Positions 26,059-33,534 of a stretch of 51,559 nucleotides of DNA are shown here, piece after piece. Position numbers and translations under genes: made by a program. Position 1 is the first letter of the stretch. Every line of letters starts with the position of its first letter. Below the pieces are notes generated by a model. It was not told where the DNA came from. It did no database searches and worked only from the letters and a program-made list of their open reading frames with translations. Source of the DNA: Bacillota bacterium. Its GTDB lineage: Bacteria; Bacillota; Clostridia; Acetivibrionales; DSM-1351. Where the stretch lies: positions 1 to 51,559 of the forward strand of contig JAEZKZ010000100.1 in assembly GCA_023415305.1 (NCBI GenBank), given 5' to 3'.

Positions 26059-26176
26059 AACCCGTTCCTCCGTTCTACGCATAAAAATTAATTTATTCAA
26101 TCAGCTCAAATGAACTGTTTGAAGCTTAGAAAAAATTTATTAATTTAGTAATTATTGCCTTAGTAATTATTATAAT

Positions 26177-26208
26177 AAAAAAAACGCCTCCTGTATAATA
26201 CAGGGGCG
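26177..26208 (-). terminator. T-box-controlled terminator
   Basis: CGCCCCTGTA and TACAGGAGGCG pair with one bulge, followed by eight T on the minus strand. It overlaps the antiterminator of the T-box. Confidence 0.93.
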
Positions 26209-26441
26209 AATTTATCTCGCGGTACCACCTTGCTTCATTGTTTACACAACCTCAGAGAACAACAATAATCGTTCTTCCTCAATAACGGGAGGACCCCGAA
26301 AACACCTACAGGGCCTTTGCCGTTCAGTGTACAGCTATCGGGACGAATTCACAGTTACTACATCCCGCCCTCTCTCACCAATTAAAGGCTCTCTGTATAG
26401 TTTCGCAATTCTGTTACTACTTCCCGGTCATTGCTTTTAAT
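26178..26441 (-). promoter_or_regulatory. T-box leader, UUC (Phe) specifier
   Basis: The T-box motif AAGGTGGTACCGCG is at 26218-26231 on the minus strand. Stem I closes with CGGGA/UCCCG; the specifier loop has AGTAGTA on one side and GAATTCG on the other, so the specifier is TTC at 26345-26347. The UGGU bulge suits a tRNA with discriminator A, consistent with tRNA-Phe. Uncharged tRNA-Phe would turn on the ABC operon. Confidence 0.93.
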
Positions 26442-26480
26442 TATATATTTATTTGCATGTATCAATACTTTGTAAACACT

Positions 26481-26509
26481 ATTTTACTACAAGTTAAATA
26501 TTATGTCAA
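26481..26509 (-). promoter_or_regulatory. Promoter of the T-box ABC operon
   Basis: Minus strand TTGACA, 17-base spacer, TAAAAT; about 40 bases before stem I. Confidence 0.75.
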
Positions 26510-26556
26510 CCAGTCGAGTTGTTCCATAATTATGCAAGTAATTCTTTAATATTTAT

Positions 26557-26582
26557 TATAGTAATAGTACCCTATTACTATA
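26557..26582. other. 11-bp inverted repeat
   Basis: TATAGTAATAG and CTATTACTATA around TACC. It follows the lipoprotein gene at 26631-27416; no U-tract, so it may be a weak terminator. Confidence 0.4.
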
Positions 26583-26630
26583 AGCTCAAACTTATTTCAT
26601 CCTAAATTTAATTAAAAAGCCAATATATAT

Positions 26631-27416
26631 TTACATTGGATTATCTTGCTTAAATACTTTCCATTCACCATTCTGTTTAATATAGTAACGGGAAATTGTA
26701 TAGCCACTGTCTTTTTCTTCAGTAATAAGCAGATCCGGGCTATTATCCTTGTTGACATCTATTGCGCATTTGATATTTTTTTTAGCCTCATTTGGCAGCT
26801 CCCCGGTATTAATGTTTCCAATATCCAGATTTTTGGCATATTCTATGGCAGGATATATGCAGCATACATCAAAAGGAGATTCCCCCCCTCTACCTGGTAT
26901 TGGAGAACAACTAAGAATCTCTTTATTAACAATATCTCCGACCTCGATATTAAACCAGTTTACTGTGGAATTATCAGAAACTTCTTCACTGCCCTCCTCT
27001 ATTTTTTGTATAGGAACGCTGAATTCGGGAATATTTACTGCTATGGGAACAATTGTTACAAGTGCACCGGCTTCAGGCTCTTTGTCCATTGTAAACATTA
27101 CTCCTGCTTCAATATACGGGGACTCATAGCGGCCATCCTTATCCTTTTTATCTGAAATTCTATAAATACTGGTGTGGGTAAAGTCTATAATATCATTTGC
27201 TCCTTTTGCTTTATGAGTATCAGTTTTTTCTTCTATTTTTGACTGATACTGCGTAACTGTACTATTATCTTTGTTCGTAGAAGACTTGGATGAATCGCTG
27301 TTTCCACTGGTATTCCCAATAGTTTGGCCAATTCTATCCTCAAACCTTTCTCTTTTATCTCCGCAACTAGAAATAACCAGAATAGACATTATTAATATTA
27401 AAAGAACCTTCTTCAT
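26631..27416 (-). CDS. Lipoprotein of unknown function
   Basis: A 261-residue lipoprotein: basic start, hydrophobic stretch and lipobox VISSC (Cys near 18). Residues about 28-60 are low-complexity and Ser/Asn/Thr-rich (a linker). The rest is a folded domain with YIEAGVMFTMD and CSPIPGRGGESPFDVCCIYP; the two adjacent Cys in CCIYP stand out. The C-terminus reads like a fragment of a beta-rich protein (IDVNKDNSPDLLITEE... YYIKQNGEWKVF), resembling domains that compare a computed value with DLL-type FG-GAP-like repeats. Start ATG 27416 has GGAGG five bases upstream. I cannot assign a family. Monocistronic. Confidence 0.8.
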   Translation of the reverse strand: MKKVLLILIMSILVISSCGDKRERFEDRIGQTIGNTSGNSDSSKSSTNKDNSTVTQYQSKIEEKTDTHKAKGANDIIDFTHTSIYRISDKKDKDGRYESPYIEAGVMFTMDKEPEAGALVTIVPIAVNIPEFSVPIQKIEEGSEEVSDNSTVNWFNIEVGDIVNKEILSCSPIPGRGGESPFDVCCIYPAIEYAKNLDIGNINTGELPNEAKKNIKCAIDVNKDNSPDLLITEEKDSGYTISRYYIKQNGEWKVFKQDNPM

Positions 27417-27507
27417 TATAACCTCCGAATATTTTACGTTTAATATATTTTACCACATATTCAAATTGTTGTATTTGCAAAGGTAATACTTATGAAGTCT
27501 AAACTAT

Positions 27508-27528
27508 ATAAATCAAAACGCGATTTAT
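27508..27528. repeat. Pre-insertion hairpin target of the IS element (left copy)
   Basis: ATAAATC (27508-27514) and GATTTAT (27522-27528) form a 7-bp stem with loop AAAACGC. The element is inserted directly after the 3' arm; loop plus 3' arm (AAAACGCGATTTAT, 27515-27528) is the duplicated part. Confidence 0.6.
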
Positions 27529-27534
27529 CTTTAA

Positions 27535-27555
27535 TTGCAAATCGAAATGCAACCT
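27535..27555. repeat. Left inverted repeat of the IS element
   Basis: 21 bases; 17 or more match the complement of 29256-29276. The shared core is GAAATGCAACCT. A related unit in the opposite orientation lies at 27606-27627 (GGTTGCATCTTGGCTTACAAA). Confidence 0.7.
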
Positions 27556-27714
27556 ATCCGATTTCAATTAAATCATAATAAGTTCTAAAATTCTATACCG
27601 CCAAGAGGTTGCATCTTGGCTTACAAAAGATTGGTGGTGAACCAGTCTTTTTGTTTACATACCTTTTCAATGCCATTTATGCTAAATGAGTTGGCGGCGA
27701 AAAGGAGTGTAATC

Positions 27715-29010
27715 ATGTCAAAATTTTTTACCTATGAAGAAAGATTAACCCTACAGAAATACCTGAAGGATAGTTTATCCTTTAAGGAAATTGCTAAAAT
27801 TTTGGATAAAAATCCAACTACAATTTCCAGAGAAGTCCGTAAGCGTTCTTCGGAGGTTGCTACCGGATATCCAGGTTTCTCATACAATGCCTGCAAAAAC
27901 CGGTTCACTTGCCGAAAGAAATTACTATGCAGCAAGGAATGTACAAGACCTTCAACCGCATACTGCAAATTCTGCCCAAAGTGCAATGCCAACTGCTCAG
28001 ATTACATTGAAGAAATCTGTACTGCAAGATTCCGTGTACCTTATGTCTGCAATGGTTGTGAACAAATCAGCAAATGCACATTGTTGAAAACCATTTATGA
28101 TGCCGAGTATGCCCATGTTAAAGCTCATGAAACCATATCTGAATCTCGTAGCGGCCTTTGTATATGTGAAGAAGAAATATCACGACTAAACACAATTATC
28201 AGCCCATTGGTCAAGCAGGGACAATCTATACACCAGATTTATGCATCACACCAAAATGAGCTGATGTGCAGTGAGAAAACAATTTACAACTACATAGATG
28301 CCTGTATTCTGGACGTGCGTAACATTGATCTGCCCAGGAAAGTTAAGTTTCGTGAACGTTACAAAAAACCTGAATTCAAAGTGGACAAGGGCTGCAGGAT
28401 TGGGCGTAATTACGAAGCATTTCAAAGTTACTTGGAAGCTAATCCTGACATGGCAATTGTTCAAATGGACTCAGTCATTGGCACAAAAGGTGGCAATTGC
28501 TTACTAACAGTTCATTTTGTAGAAACCAGTTTAATGCTTGCCTTTCTCAGAGAATCTAATACCTCACAATCAGTTATTGATATATTCAATAATCTCGATA
28601 AAAAGCTAGGCAGTGAACTGTTTAAAAAGCTTTTCCCTGTTATCCTGACAGACAATGGCAGCGAGTTTTCCAATCCTAAGGCTATAGAATATGGATCTGG
28701 TCAACGTGGCTTGCGTACACGGATCTATTATTGTGACGCTGGATGTCCTCACCAAAAAGGAGCTATTGAAGTAAATCACAGTTTGATTCGCAGAGTGCTT
28801 CCGAAAGGAACAGGCTTCAATCATCTGGTGCAGGAAGATATTACCCGAATGATGAACCATATCAATTCCTACAAAAGAAAAAAGCTGAACAATCGTAGCC
28901 CTTACGAAACGTTCAGCTTCTACCATGGAGAAGAGGTCTTGAAAAAACTTGGATGCTCACCGGTTACAGCCGATGAAATCCATCTAAAACCAAGCCTTCT
29001 CAAAAGATAG
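27715..29010 (+). CDS. IS30-family transposase with Cys-rich insert
   Basis: A 431-residue DDE transposase. Start ATG 27715 (MSKFFTYEERLTLQ) has AAAAGGAG seven bases upstream; the longer frame from 27616 lacks one. Residues 5-45 form the N-terminal helix-turn-helix (ILDKNPTTISREVRKR). Residues 60-121 hold 12 cysteines (60, 66, 72, 76, 84, 87, 90, 94, 102, 112, 115, 121) in paired spacing, suggesting zinc fingers, which is not part of the basic IS30 plan. The catalytic DDE triad is Asp252 (VQMDSV), Asp313 (LTDNGSEF) and Glu352 (GAIEVNH). No frameshift or stop, so it may be active. Confidence 0.93.
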   Translation: MSKFFTYEERLTLQKYLKDSLSFKEIAKILDKNPTTISREVRKRSSEVATGYPGFSYNACKNRFTCRKKLLCSKECTRPSTAYCKFCPKCNANCSDYIEEICTARFRVPYVCNGCEQISKCTLLKTIYDAEYAHVKAHETISESRSGLCICEEEISRLNTIISPLVKQGQSIHQIYASHQNELMCSEKTIYNYIDACILDVRNIDLPRKVKFRERYKKPEFKVDKGCRIGRNYEAFQSYLEANPDMAIVQMDSVIGTKGGNCLLTVHFVETSLMLAFLRESNTSQSVIDIFNNLDKKLGSELFKKLFPVILTDNGSEFSNPKAIEYGSGQRGLRTRIYYCDAGCPHQKGAIEVNHSLIRRVLPKGTGFNHLVQEDITRMMNHINSYKRKKLNNRSPYETFSFYHGEEVLKKLGCSPVTADEIHLKPSLLKR

Positions 29011-29156
29011 AACTAAAAAAACTGTGCCGCCAACAATCCGTGCTTACCCGAAAAAGTAGGGGTAGATTCTCCGATTACAAAAATATCGAGAGGGAGTCGA
29101 CCTCTGTTTGGCATGCCTGTTTTTCTCATGATACGCCAGAAAAACGAAAAAATCAA

Positions 29157-29302
29157 ACTGCATTTTGGTTACAATAATGGCTTTTCATTTTCAAAAGTGG
29201 CGTTTCGGATACAAAAACTGCGTTTCGTTTACAAATATTCACTTGTCAATTACAAAGGTTGCATTTCACTTTACAAAGTGGCATCTCGGCTTTCTATTTA
29301 GT
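29157..29302 (+). repeat. Seven-unit, about 20-bp tandem array at the right IS end
   Basis: Units begin at about 29157, 29178, 29197, 29217, 29237, 29257 and 29278. Typical forms are GTGGCGTTTCGGATACAAAA, CTGCGTTTCGTTTACAAA, GGTTGCATTTCACTTTACAA; a rough consensus is TTGCRTTTCNNTTACAAA. The spacing is 19-21 bp, so all units face the same side of the helix. Probable transposase-binding sites. Confidence 0.75.
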
Positions 29303-29316
29303 AAAACGCGATTTAT
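29303..29316. repeat. Right target-site duplication of the IS element
   Basis: AAAACGCGATTTAT, identical to 27515-27528. Confidence 0.8.
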
Positions 29317-29373
29317 TCCTACTAAAAATAATTGAATTTCAATTATTTTTTATCTTTTTATATTATATTTTTA

Positions 29374-29406
29374 TTGACAAACAATAATTTTAGCTGTATA
29401 TTACAG
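29374..29406 (+). promoter_or_regulatory. Promoter with overlapping palindrome
   Basis: TTGACA (29374-29379), 17-base spacer, TATATT (29397-29402). CTGTA-TAT-TACAG (29394-29406) is centred on the -10 box, where a repressor, perhaps the HTH protein at 29970, could bind. Confidence 0.75.
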
Positions 29407-29481
29407 TTAAAGTAAAAATATTGGTTTATAAAATGGTATCATCCTTGTTAAAAAAATGATTGATTGCTATCGGAGGATTTT

Positions 29482-29952
29482 ATGAAACTGCAAAGACCCG
29501 AACAAAAGAATCTGAGTTACTTTGTAGAAATTTTATGTACGGTATTCCAGGTAATGGGTGTAATACTTGTGATATCTCTTCCCTGGACACTGAATAATTA
29601 CCTGCTCTTTAAAAACAGTTATGTATCGAGGAATGTTTACTATTCAATGCTTGTTCTTCTGGTTATATCGGGAATCTGCGCATTTTGTATTCTGGGGCAG
29701 GCTAAAAAAATTCTTCACAACATTAATAAAAAGGATCCTTTCACCTTTGAAACAGCTAATAGAATCAAGTATATATCCTATTGGTGTTTACCCATAGCAT
29801 TTGCTTATCTTATAGCAATATATTTTATCCCGTCAGCATTTGTATTACTGGTTGGTCTTACTTTTTTATTTCTTTCGGCCTGTATTTTTATAATTGCCCA
29901 ACTGTTTTATCAGGCAGTCAGTTACAAGCAGGAGAATGATTTAACTATCTAG
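29482..29952 (+). CDS. DUF2975-type membrane protein
   Basis: A 156-residue protein with four hydrophobic helices and short loops (KKILHNINKKDPFTFETANRIKYIS between helices two and three is the characteristic segment of DUF2975). Function unknown. It is commonly found with a small Xre-type regulator, as here. Start ATG 29482 has GGAGGA upstream. 17 bases separate its stop from the next start, so the two form one transcript. Confidence 0.85.
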   Translation: MKLQRPEQKNLSYFVEILCTVFQVMGVILVISLPWTLNNYLLFKNSYVSRNVYYSMLVLLVISGICAFCILGQAKKILHNINKKDPFTFETANRIKYISYWCLPIAFAYLIAIYFIPSAFVLLVGLTFLFLSACIFIIAQLFYQAVSYKQENDLTI

Positions 29953-29969
29953 TGAAAAGGAGAGGAAAG

Positions 29970-30200
29970 ATGCCCATCATTGTAAATGTCGATGTAATGC
30001 TGGCCAAAAGGAAAATGAGCTCAACCGAACTGGCTGAAAAGATCGGAATAACTACTGCAAATTTATCCATACTTAAAACCAATAAAGCAAAAGCGATTAG
30101 ATTCTCAACACTGGAAGAAATCTGTAAGGCTCTCAATTGTCAGCCTGCGGATATCCTAGAATATGTGCCGGAAGAAGAGACTAAAAAGAACTCATCTTAA
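29970..30200 (+). CDS. Small Xre-family HTH regulator
   Basis: A 76-residue protein that is almost entirely a helix-turn-helix (MLAKRKMSSTELAEKIGITTANLSILKTNKAKAIRF..., trimmed). It resembles the YozG-like regulators that follow DUF2975 genes in Firmicutes. Start ATG 29970 has AAGGAGAGG upstream. Probably autoregulates its operon via the palindrome at 29394-29406, which is inference. Confidence 0.9.
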   Translation: MPIIVNVDVMLAKRKMSSTELAEKIGITTANLSILKTNKAKAIRFSTLEEICKALNCQPADILEYVPEEETKKNSS

Positions 30201-30256
30201 CTTAATTGATTTTCATATATCGGTTTAATTTACCCTGAACAACTACAAATTAATCG

Positions 30257-30318
30257 TTTAACACCCTATGTCTCCAATGCAGGTGTTAAAAAGGTCCGTA
30301 TTGAATTGTACCTTTTTT
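30257..30318 (+). terminator. Two overlapping hairpins, the second terminator-like
   Basis: TTTAACACC (30257-30265) pairs with GGTGTTAAA (30282-30290). AAAAAGGT (30288-30295) pairs with ACCTTTTTT (30310-30318). They share three A residues, so they cannot both form fully. The 9-base direct repeat GAAGTCACT follows at 30321 and 30333. Confidence 0.55.
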
Positions 30319-30365
30319 AGGAAGTCACTATGGAAGTCACTAATAATATAAAAGGAGTGTAACCA

Positions 30366-31973
30366 ATGGAAGAACAAACAACAACTCTACCTGATTCTTC
30401 AGACCCAAATAACCGTCAGAACGCACAGTCCGGAACCCCATCCTATTATAAACCTTATATACCAAGGGACAGAACACCTGAATATCAGGCATTTAAAGCC
30501 CGGGTAATATCAACTAAAGGATTGATAGCTACCATCTTCAGTTTCCTTCTCGCAATTCTTTTTACAGAAACTATTTTTCTTGGTTCGGCGGGGATATCTG
30601 TTCCGGTCTTTGCAATAGCCTTTTACTCTGTTATCTTTTATTTTTTTCATGAAAATAATCTGAAATTAAGCAAGCCGGGAATATACCTTACTCTTCCGGT
30701 ATTCCTGCTTGCCTTCAGTTTTTTTCTTCATCACAATCCAAGTACCCAGTTTATTACCTGGCTAACCATTATAAGCCTTGTTTGTATTCAGCTTGTAATG
30801 TTGGGGACCAATCCTGCAGAAGGGCTTTTTACCTTTGATATGGTTGTAAAAGTAGCCAGAAATATCTTTGGTCGCGCATTCTCAAACTTTTGTATACCCT
30901 TTTTCTCTTTTAAGGTGCTTAAAATTCGAAAAACTAATGCCTCCAAAAATGTAATACTTGTTCTGATTGGGTTGGCAGTATCTTTGCCGATTGTTTTGAT
31001 ACTGATGGGCCTTTTTATGAGTGCCGATGCGGTTTTCGAAAATGCTGTTAATACTGTTATTGACTTTATCGGGTTTGACTTTGGCAATATATTCGGTGAT
31101 ATTTTTCTCGGTTTCTTTGGGGGAGTCTTTCTGGCAGCTGTTCTGCTTGGATTAAAATTTGAGGAGCAGAAGCAGAAGTCTGCCGGCAAAATAGGAAATT
31201 CTCTGGATGGTTTGGTTATCGGGACCTTCCTTACTATAATAAATCTACTTTTGATTGCTTTTGTCGGCTTCCAGTTTGCATACCTTTTCGGGGGGACTGA
31301 AAATATAACCCTGTCAAATATGACCTATGCCGAATACGCAAGAAAGGGCTTCTTTGAGCTGGCAACTGCATCAGGCATTATTTTTTCAATTGCCCTTTTC
31401 GTCCTTATTATGACGAAAAAACGGGAAAATAAACTCCCTTTATGGGTTCAGCTTTGCACCGTGTGTCTCTGTTTGTGCAATGGCGTTCTGCTTGTTTCGG
31501 CTCTTAAAAGAATGCTGTTATACGTAGATGCATATGGACTCAGCGTCAAACGAGTTTTAACACTTTGGTTCATGTGCCTTATCGGGCTCTGTCTTGTATG
31601 GATGATCATAAAGTGCTTTATTCCCAAAATTGATGTAATGAAGCTGATCGGTATTACTGTGATATCTTGTGTGTGTATTTTAAGCCTTGCTAATACCGAA
31701 AGAATGATTGCAAGGTATAATATTGAACGCTATATGAGTAACCCGGCTACAATAACAATTGATGTGTACCATCTTGGGCAGCTGTCTTATACTACCGCAC
31801 CGGAGTTAGCCAGGTTAAAGGAGTTAGACTCGAAGGATGAGCAGTTTTCAAATGACGACATTATTAAGGCATTAGACAGGCAGAAGTCTCAACTTGAACA
31901 AAAAAATTTCCTGTACGGGTTCACTCTTGATAGCCTTGAAGCCAAAAAAGTCTTTGAATCTATAAATAAGTAG
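30366..31973 (+). CDS. DUF4173-domain membrane protein
   Basis: A 535-residue protein. The first 45 residues are soluble and polar (PDSSDPNNRQNAQSG... YKPYIPRDRTPEY). About 12 hydrophobic helices follow and a soluble C-terminal stretch of about 80 residues (RYNIERYMSNPATITIDVYHLGQLSYTTAPEL). The MLLYVDAYGLSVKRVLTLWFMC motif is the DUF4153/DUF4173 landmark. Function unknown. Start ATG 30366 has AAAAGGAG nine bases upstream. The hairpins upstream suggest separate transcription from the DUF2975/HTH pair, though this gene order recurs in clostridia. Confidence 0.85.
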   Translation: MEEQTTTLPDSSDPNNRQNAQSGTPSYYKPYIPRDRTPEYQAFKARVISTKGLIATIFSFLLAILFTETIFLGSAGISVPVFAIAFYSVIFYFFHENNLKLSKPGIYLTLPVFLLAFSFFLHHNPSTQFITWLTIISLVCIQLVMLGTNPAEGLFTFDMVVKVARNIFGRAFSNFCIPFFSFKVLKIRKTNASKNVILVLIGLAVSLPIVLILMGLFMSADAVFENAVNTVIDFIGFDFGNIFGDIFLGFFGGVFLAAVLLGLKFEEQKQKSAGKIGNSLDGLVIGTFLTIINLLLIAFVGFQFAYLFGGTENITLSNMTYAEYARKGFFELATASGIIFSIALFVLIMTKKRENKLPLWVQLCTVCLCLCNGVLLVSALKRMLLYVDAYGLSVKRVLTLWFMCLIGLCLVWMIIKCFIPKIDVMKLIGITVISCVCILSLANTERMIARYNIERYMSNPATITIDVYHLGQLSYTTAPELARLKELDSKDEQFSNDDIIKALDRQKSQLEQKNFLYGFTLDSLEAKKVFESINK

Positions 31974-32080
31974 TCTCCCTCTGTGCTGCACAGATTGACA
32001 TACAGTTCTACTAATGCTATCTTTACTAATAATTAGAAATAAGAAAACAATATCGAACTGTATTGTAAAGGAAGATTCTT

Positions 32081-33376
32081 ATGCACGTAAACACAAATGA
32101 GTTGTTTTTATTCAGGAACTTTGAACATCAGGGGTTATTTGATAAATTCACCCACATAATTAATAATTATGAACGTATTAACTATGAAGAGATCAGAAAG
32201 ACCATATACCTTTGTACTAGTGAGCTTGTAGAGTTGGGTATACTCTATGGTTTTGAAGGTAACCTGTGGCATTGCTTCTTAACCTATTCGCTGGTCAATA
32301 ATGAGAATGCCTTTTCCAGGTCACTGGAAATAGGAGGTTCCGCCTCCGGAACTGTTTTCGATCTTGCATTAAAAGATTTTAGCGTATTTAAACAACTGTT
32401 TGATTTCGACCTGAGTTTGATAGACAAGGTTCTTGGAATAGAATGCTTACATCATATATCAAACTTTAAGAACTCTGTCAGGACTAAGTCCTTACTGGAT
32501 ACTGATATAATCTCCGCCCTGAAGAGGCTGACTGAAAATCTGAGCAAATGTGAAAATGTTGAAATGTTCTATGAATACATTGGCAGCTTTTACAGGACTA
32601 ACGGAGCCGGAAAATTTGCAATGTATAAGGCGTTCAAGATTGGTTCCAGCAGGCATCCGGTTGATATTATGCCAATTTCAGTGACAGAAAACATTTACCT
32701 TAATGACCTGGTAGGCTATGAGTACCAAAAGGAGGAACTTATTAAAAACACTGAAGATTTTGTTAACGGGTATAAAGCAAATAATGTTTTGCTTTACGGA
32801 GACAGCGGAACAGGTAAGTCCTCCAGTATCAAGGCAATATTAAACGAGTTTTCTTCACGTGGGCTAAGAATGATAGAAGTTTATAAGCATCAGTTCGGTG
32901 ATTTACAGGATATTATCCAACAGGTGCGAAACAGAAACTATAAATTCATAATTTATATGGATGACCTATCTTTTGAGGATTACGAAACCGAGTATAAATA
33001 TCTTAAAGCAATAATTGAAGGGGGGCTTGAAGCAAACCCCCATAATGTTCTTCTGTACGCCACATCAAACAGGAGGCACCTTATCCGTGAAAAATGGAGT
33101 GATAAGGATGACAGGGATGATGACCTCCATACAAATGATACCGTTCAGGAAAAGCTTTCTCTTGCAGCCAGATTCGGACTAACAATACTCTATATTTCTC
33201 CAAATAAGAAGGAGTTTAATAATATCGTCCGAGTTCTTGCAGAGAAAAACAATATTTACATGCCGGAGGAAAAACTGCTTTTGGAAGCAAATAAGTGGGA
33301 AATGCGTCACGGAGGCTTGTCGGGCAGAACGGCACAGCATTTTATAGCCTATCTGAAAACCCGTATAACCCAATAA
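32081..33376 (+). CDS. DUF815-family AAA-type ATPase
   Basis: A 431-residue cytoplasmic protein. The N-terminal 200 residues are helical and unknown. The ATPase core follows with Walker A GDSGTGKSS (about 241-249), Walker B IIYMDDLSFE, and sensor motif YATSNRRHLI. LTILYISPNKKEFNNIVRVLAE and GLSGRTAQHFI complete the DUF815 pattern. Function unknown; these ATPases belong to the AAA+ class. Start ATG 32081 has AAAGGAAG upstream. Terminated at 33494. Confidence 0.88.
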   Translation: MHVNTNELFLFRNFEHQGLFDKFTHIINNYERINYEEIRKTIYLCTSELVELGILYGFEGNLWHCFLTYSLVNNENAFSRSLEIGGSASGTVFDLALKDFSVFKQLFDFDLSLIDKVLGIECLHHISNFKNSVRTKSLLDTDIISALKRLTENLSKCENVEMFYEYIGSFYRTNGAGKFAMYKAFKIGSSRHPVDIMPISVTENIYLNDLVGYEYQKEELIKNTEDFVNGYKANNVLLYGDSGTGKSSSIKAILNEFSSRGLRMIEVYKHQFGDLQDIIQQVRNRNYKFIIYMDDLSFEDYETEYKYLKAIIEGGLEANPHNVLLYATSNRRHLIREKWSDKDDRDDDLHTNDTVQEKLSLAARFGLTILYISPNKKEFNNIVRVLAEKNNIYMPEEKLLLEANKWEMRHGGLSGRTAQHFIAYLKTRITQ

Positions 33377-33493
33377 ATATAGAGACTGCGTTTCCTGAAT
33401 CCCTTCCGGCGTTAATGTCCTTACCCGAAAGAAAAAAGTCCGATCAAGCTGCTGAGGTTTAAAATACCATCGTTTAGTAGTTGTTTAAGATGG

Positions 33494-33534
33494 AAAAGCC
33501 GAGTCCGTTTAATCCGCGGACTCGGCTTTTGTTA
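33494..33534. terminator. Bidirectional terminator
   Basis: A perfect 14-bp stem (33494-33507 with 33517-33530, arms AAAAGCCGAGTCCG / CGGACTCGGCTTTT). It serves the DUF815 gene (+) and the solute-binding protein (-). Confidence 0.9.

Larger units (their letters stand above)
27529..29302 (+). mobile_element. IS30-family insertion sequence
   Basis: 1774 bp holding one transposase gene, flanked by the 14-bp direct repeat AAAACGCGATTTAT (27515-27528 and 29303-29316). The ends match as inverted repeats in register with the flanking duplication, with best similarity at 27535-27555 against 29256-29276 (complement), sharing GAAATGCAACCT. The right end carries a seven-unit array of about 20 bp (29157-29302). 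The left end carries single units. Confidence 0.88.

Noticed and set aside
27616..27714. N-terminal extension of the IS30 transposase (MAYKRLVVNQ...)
   Set aside because: No ribosome site; the ATG at 27715 has AAAAGGAG and matches the family N-terminus.
29157..29302. Reading the 20-bp array as a CRISPR or a replication-iteron origin
   Set aside because: Units are contiguous without spacers, and the array lies inside the IS, whose duplications flank it; no rep gene is present.
30788..31189. 133-codon minus-strand frame inside the DUF4173 gene
   Set aside because: Antisense shadow of a membrane protein gene; composition follows from the opposite strand.
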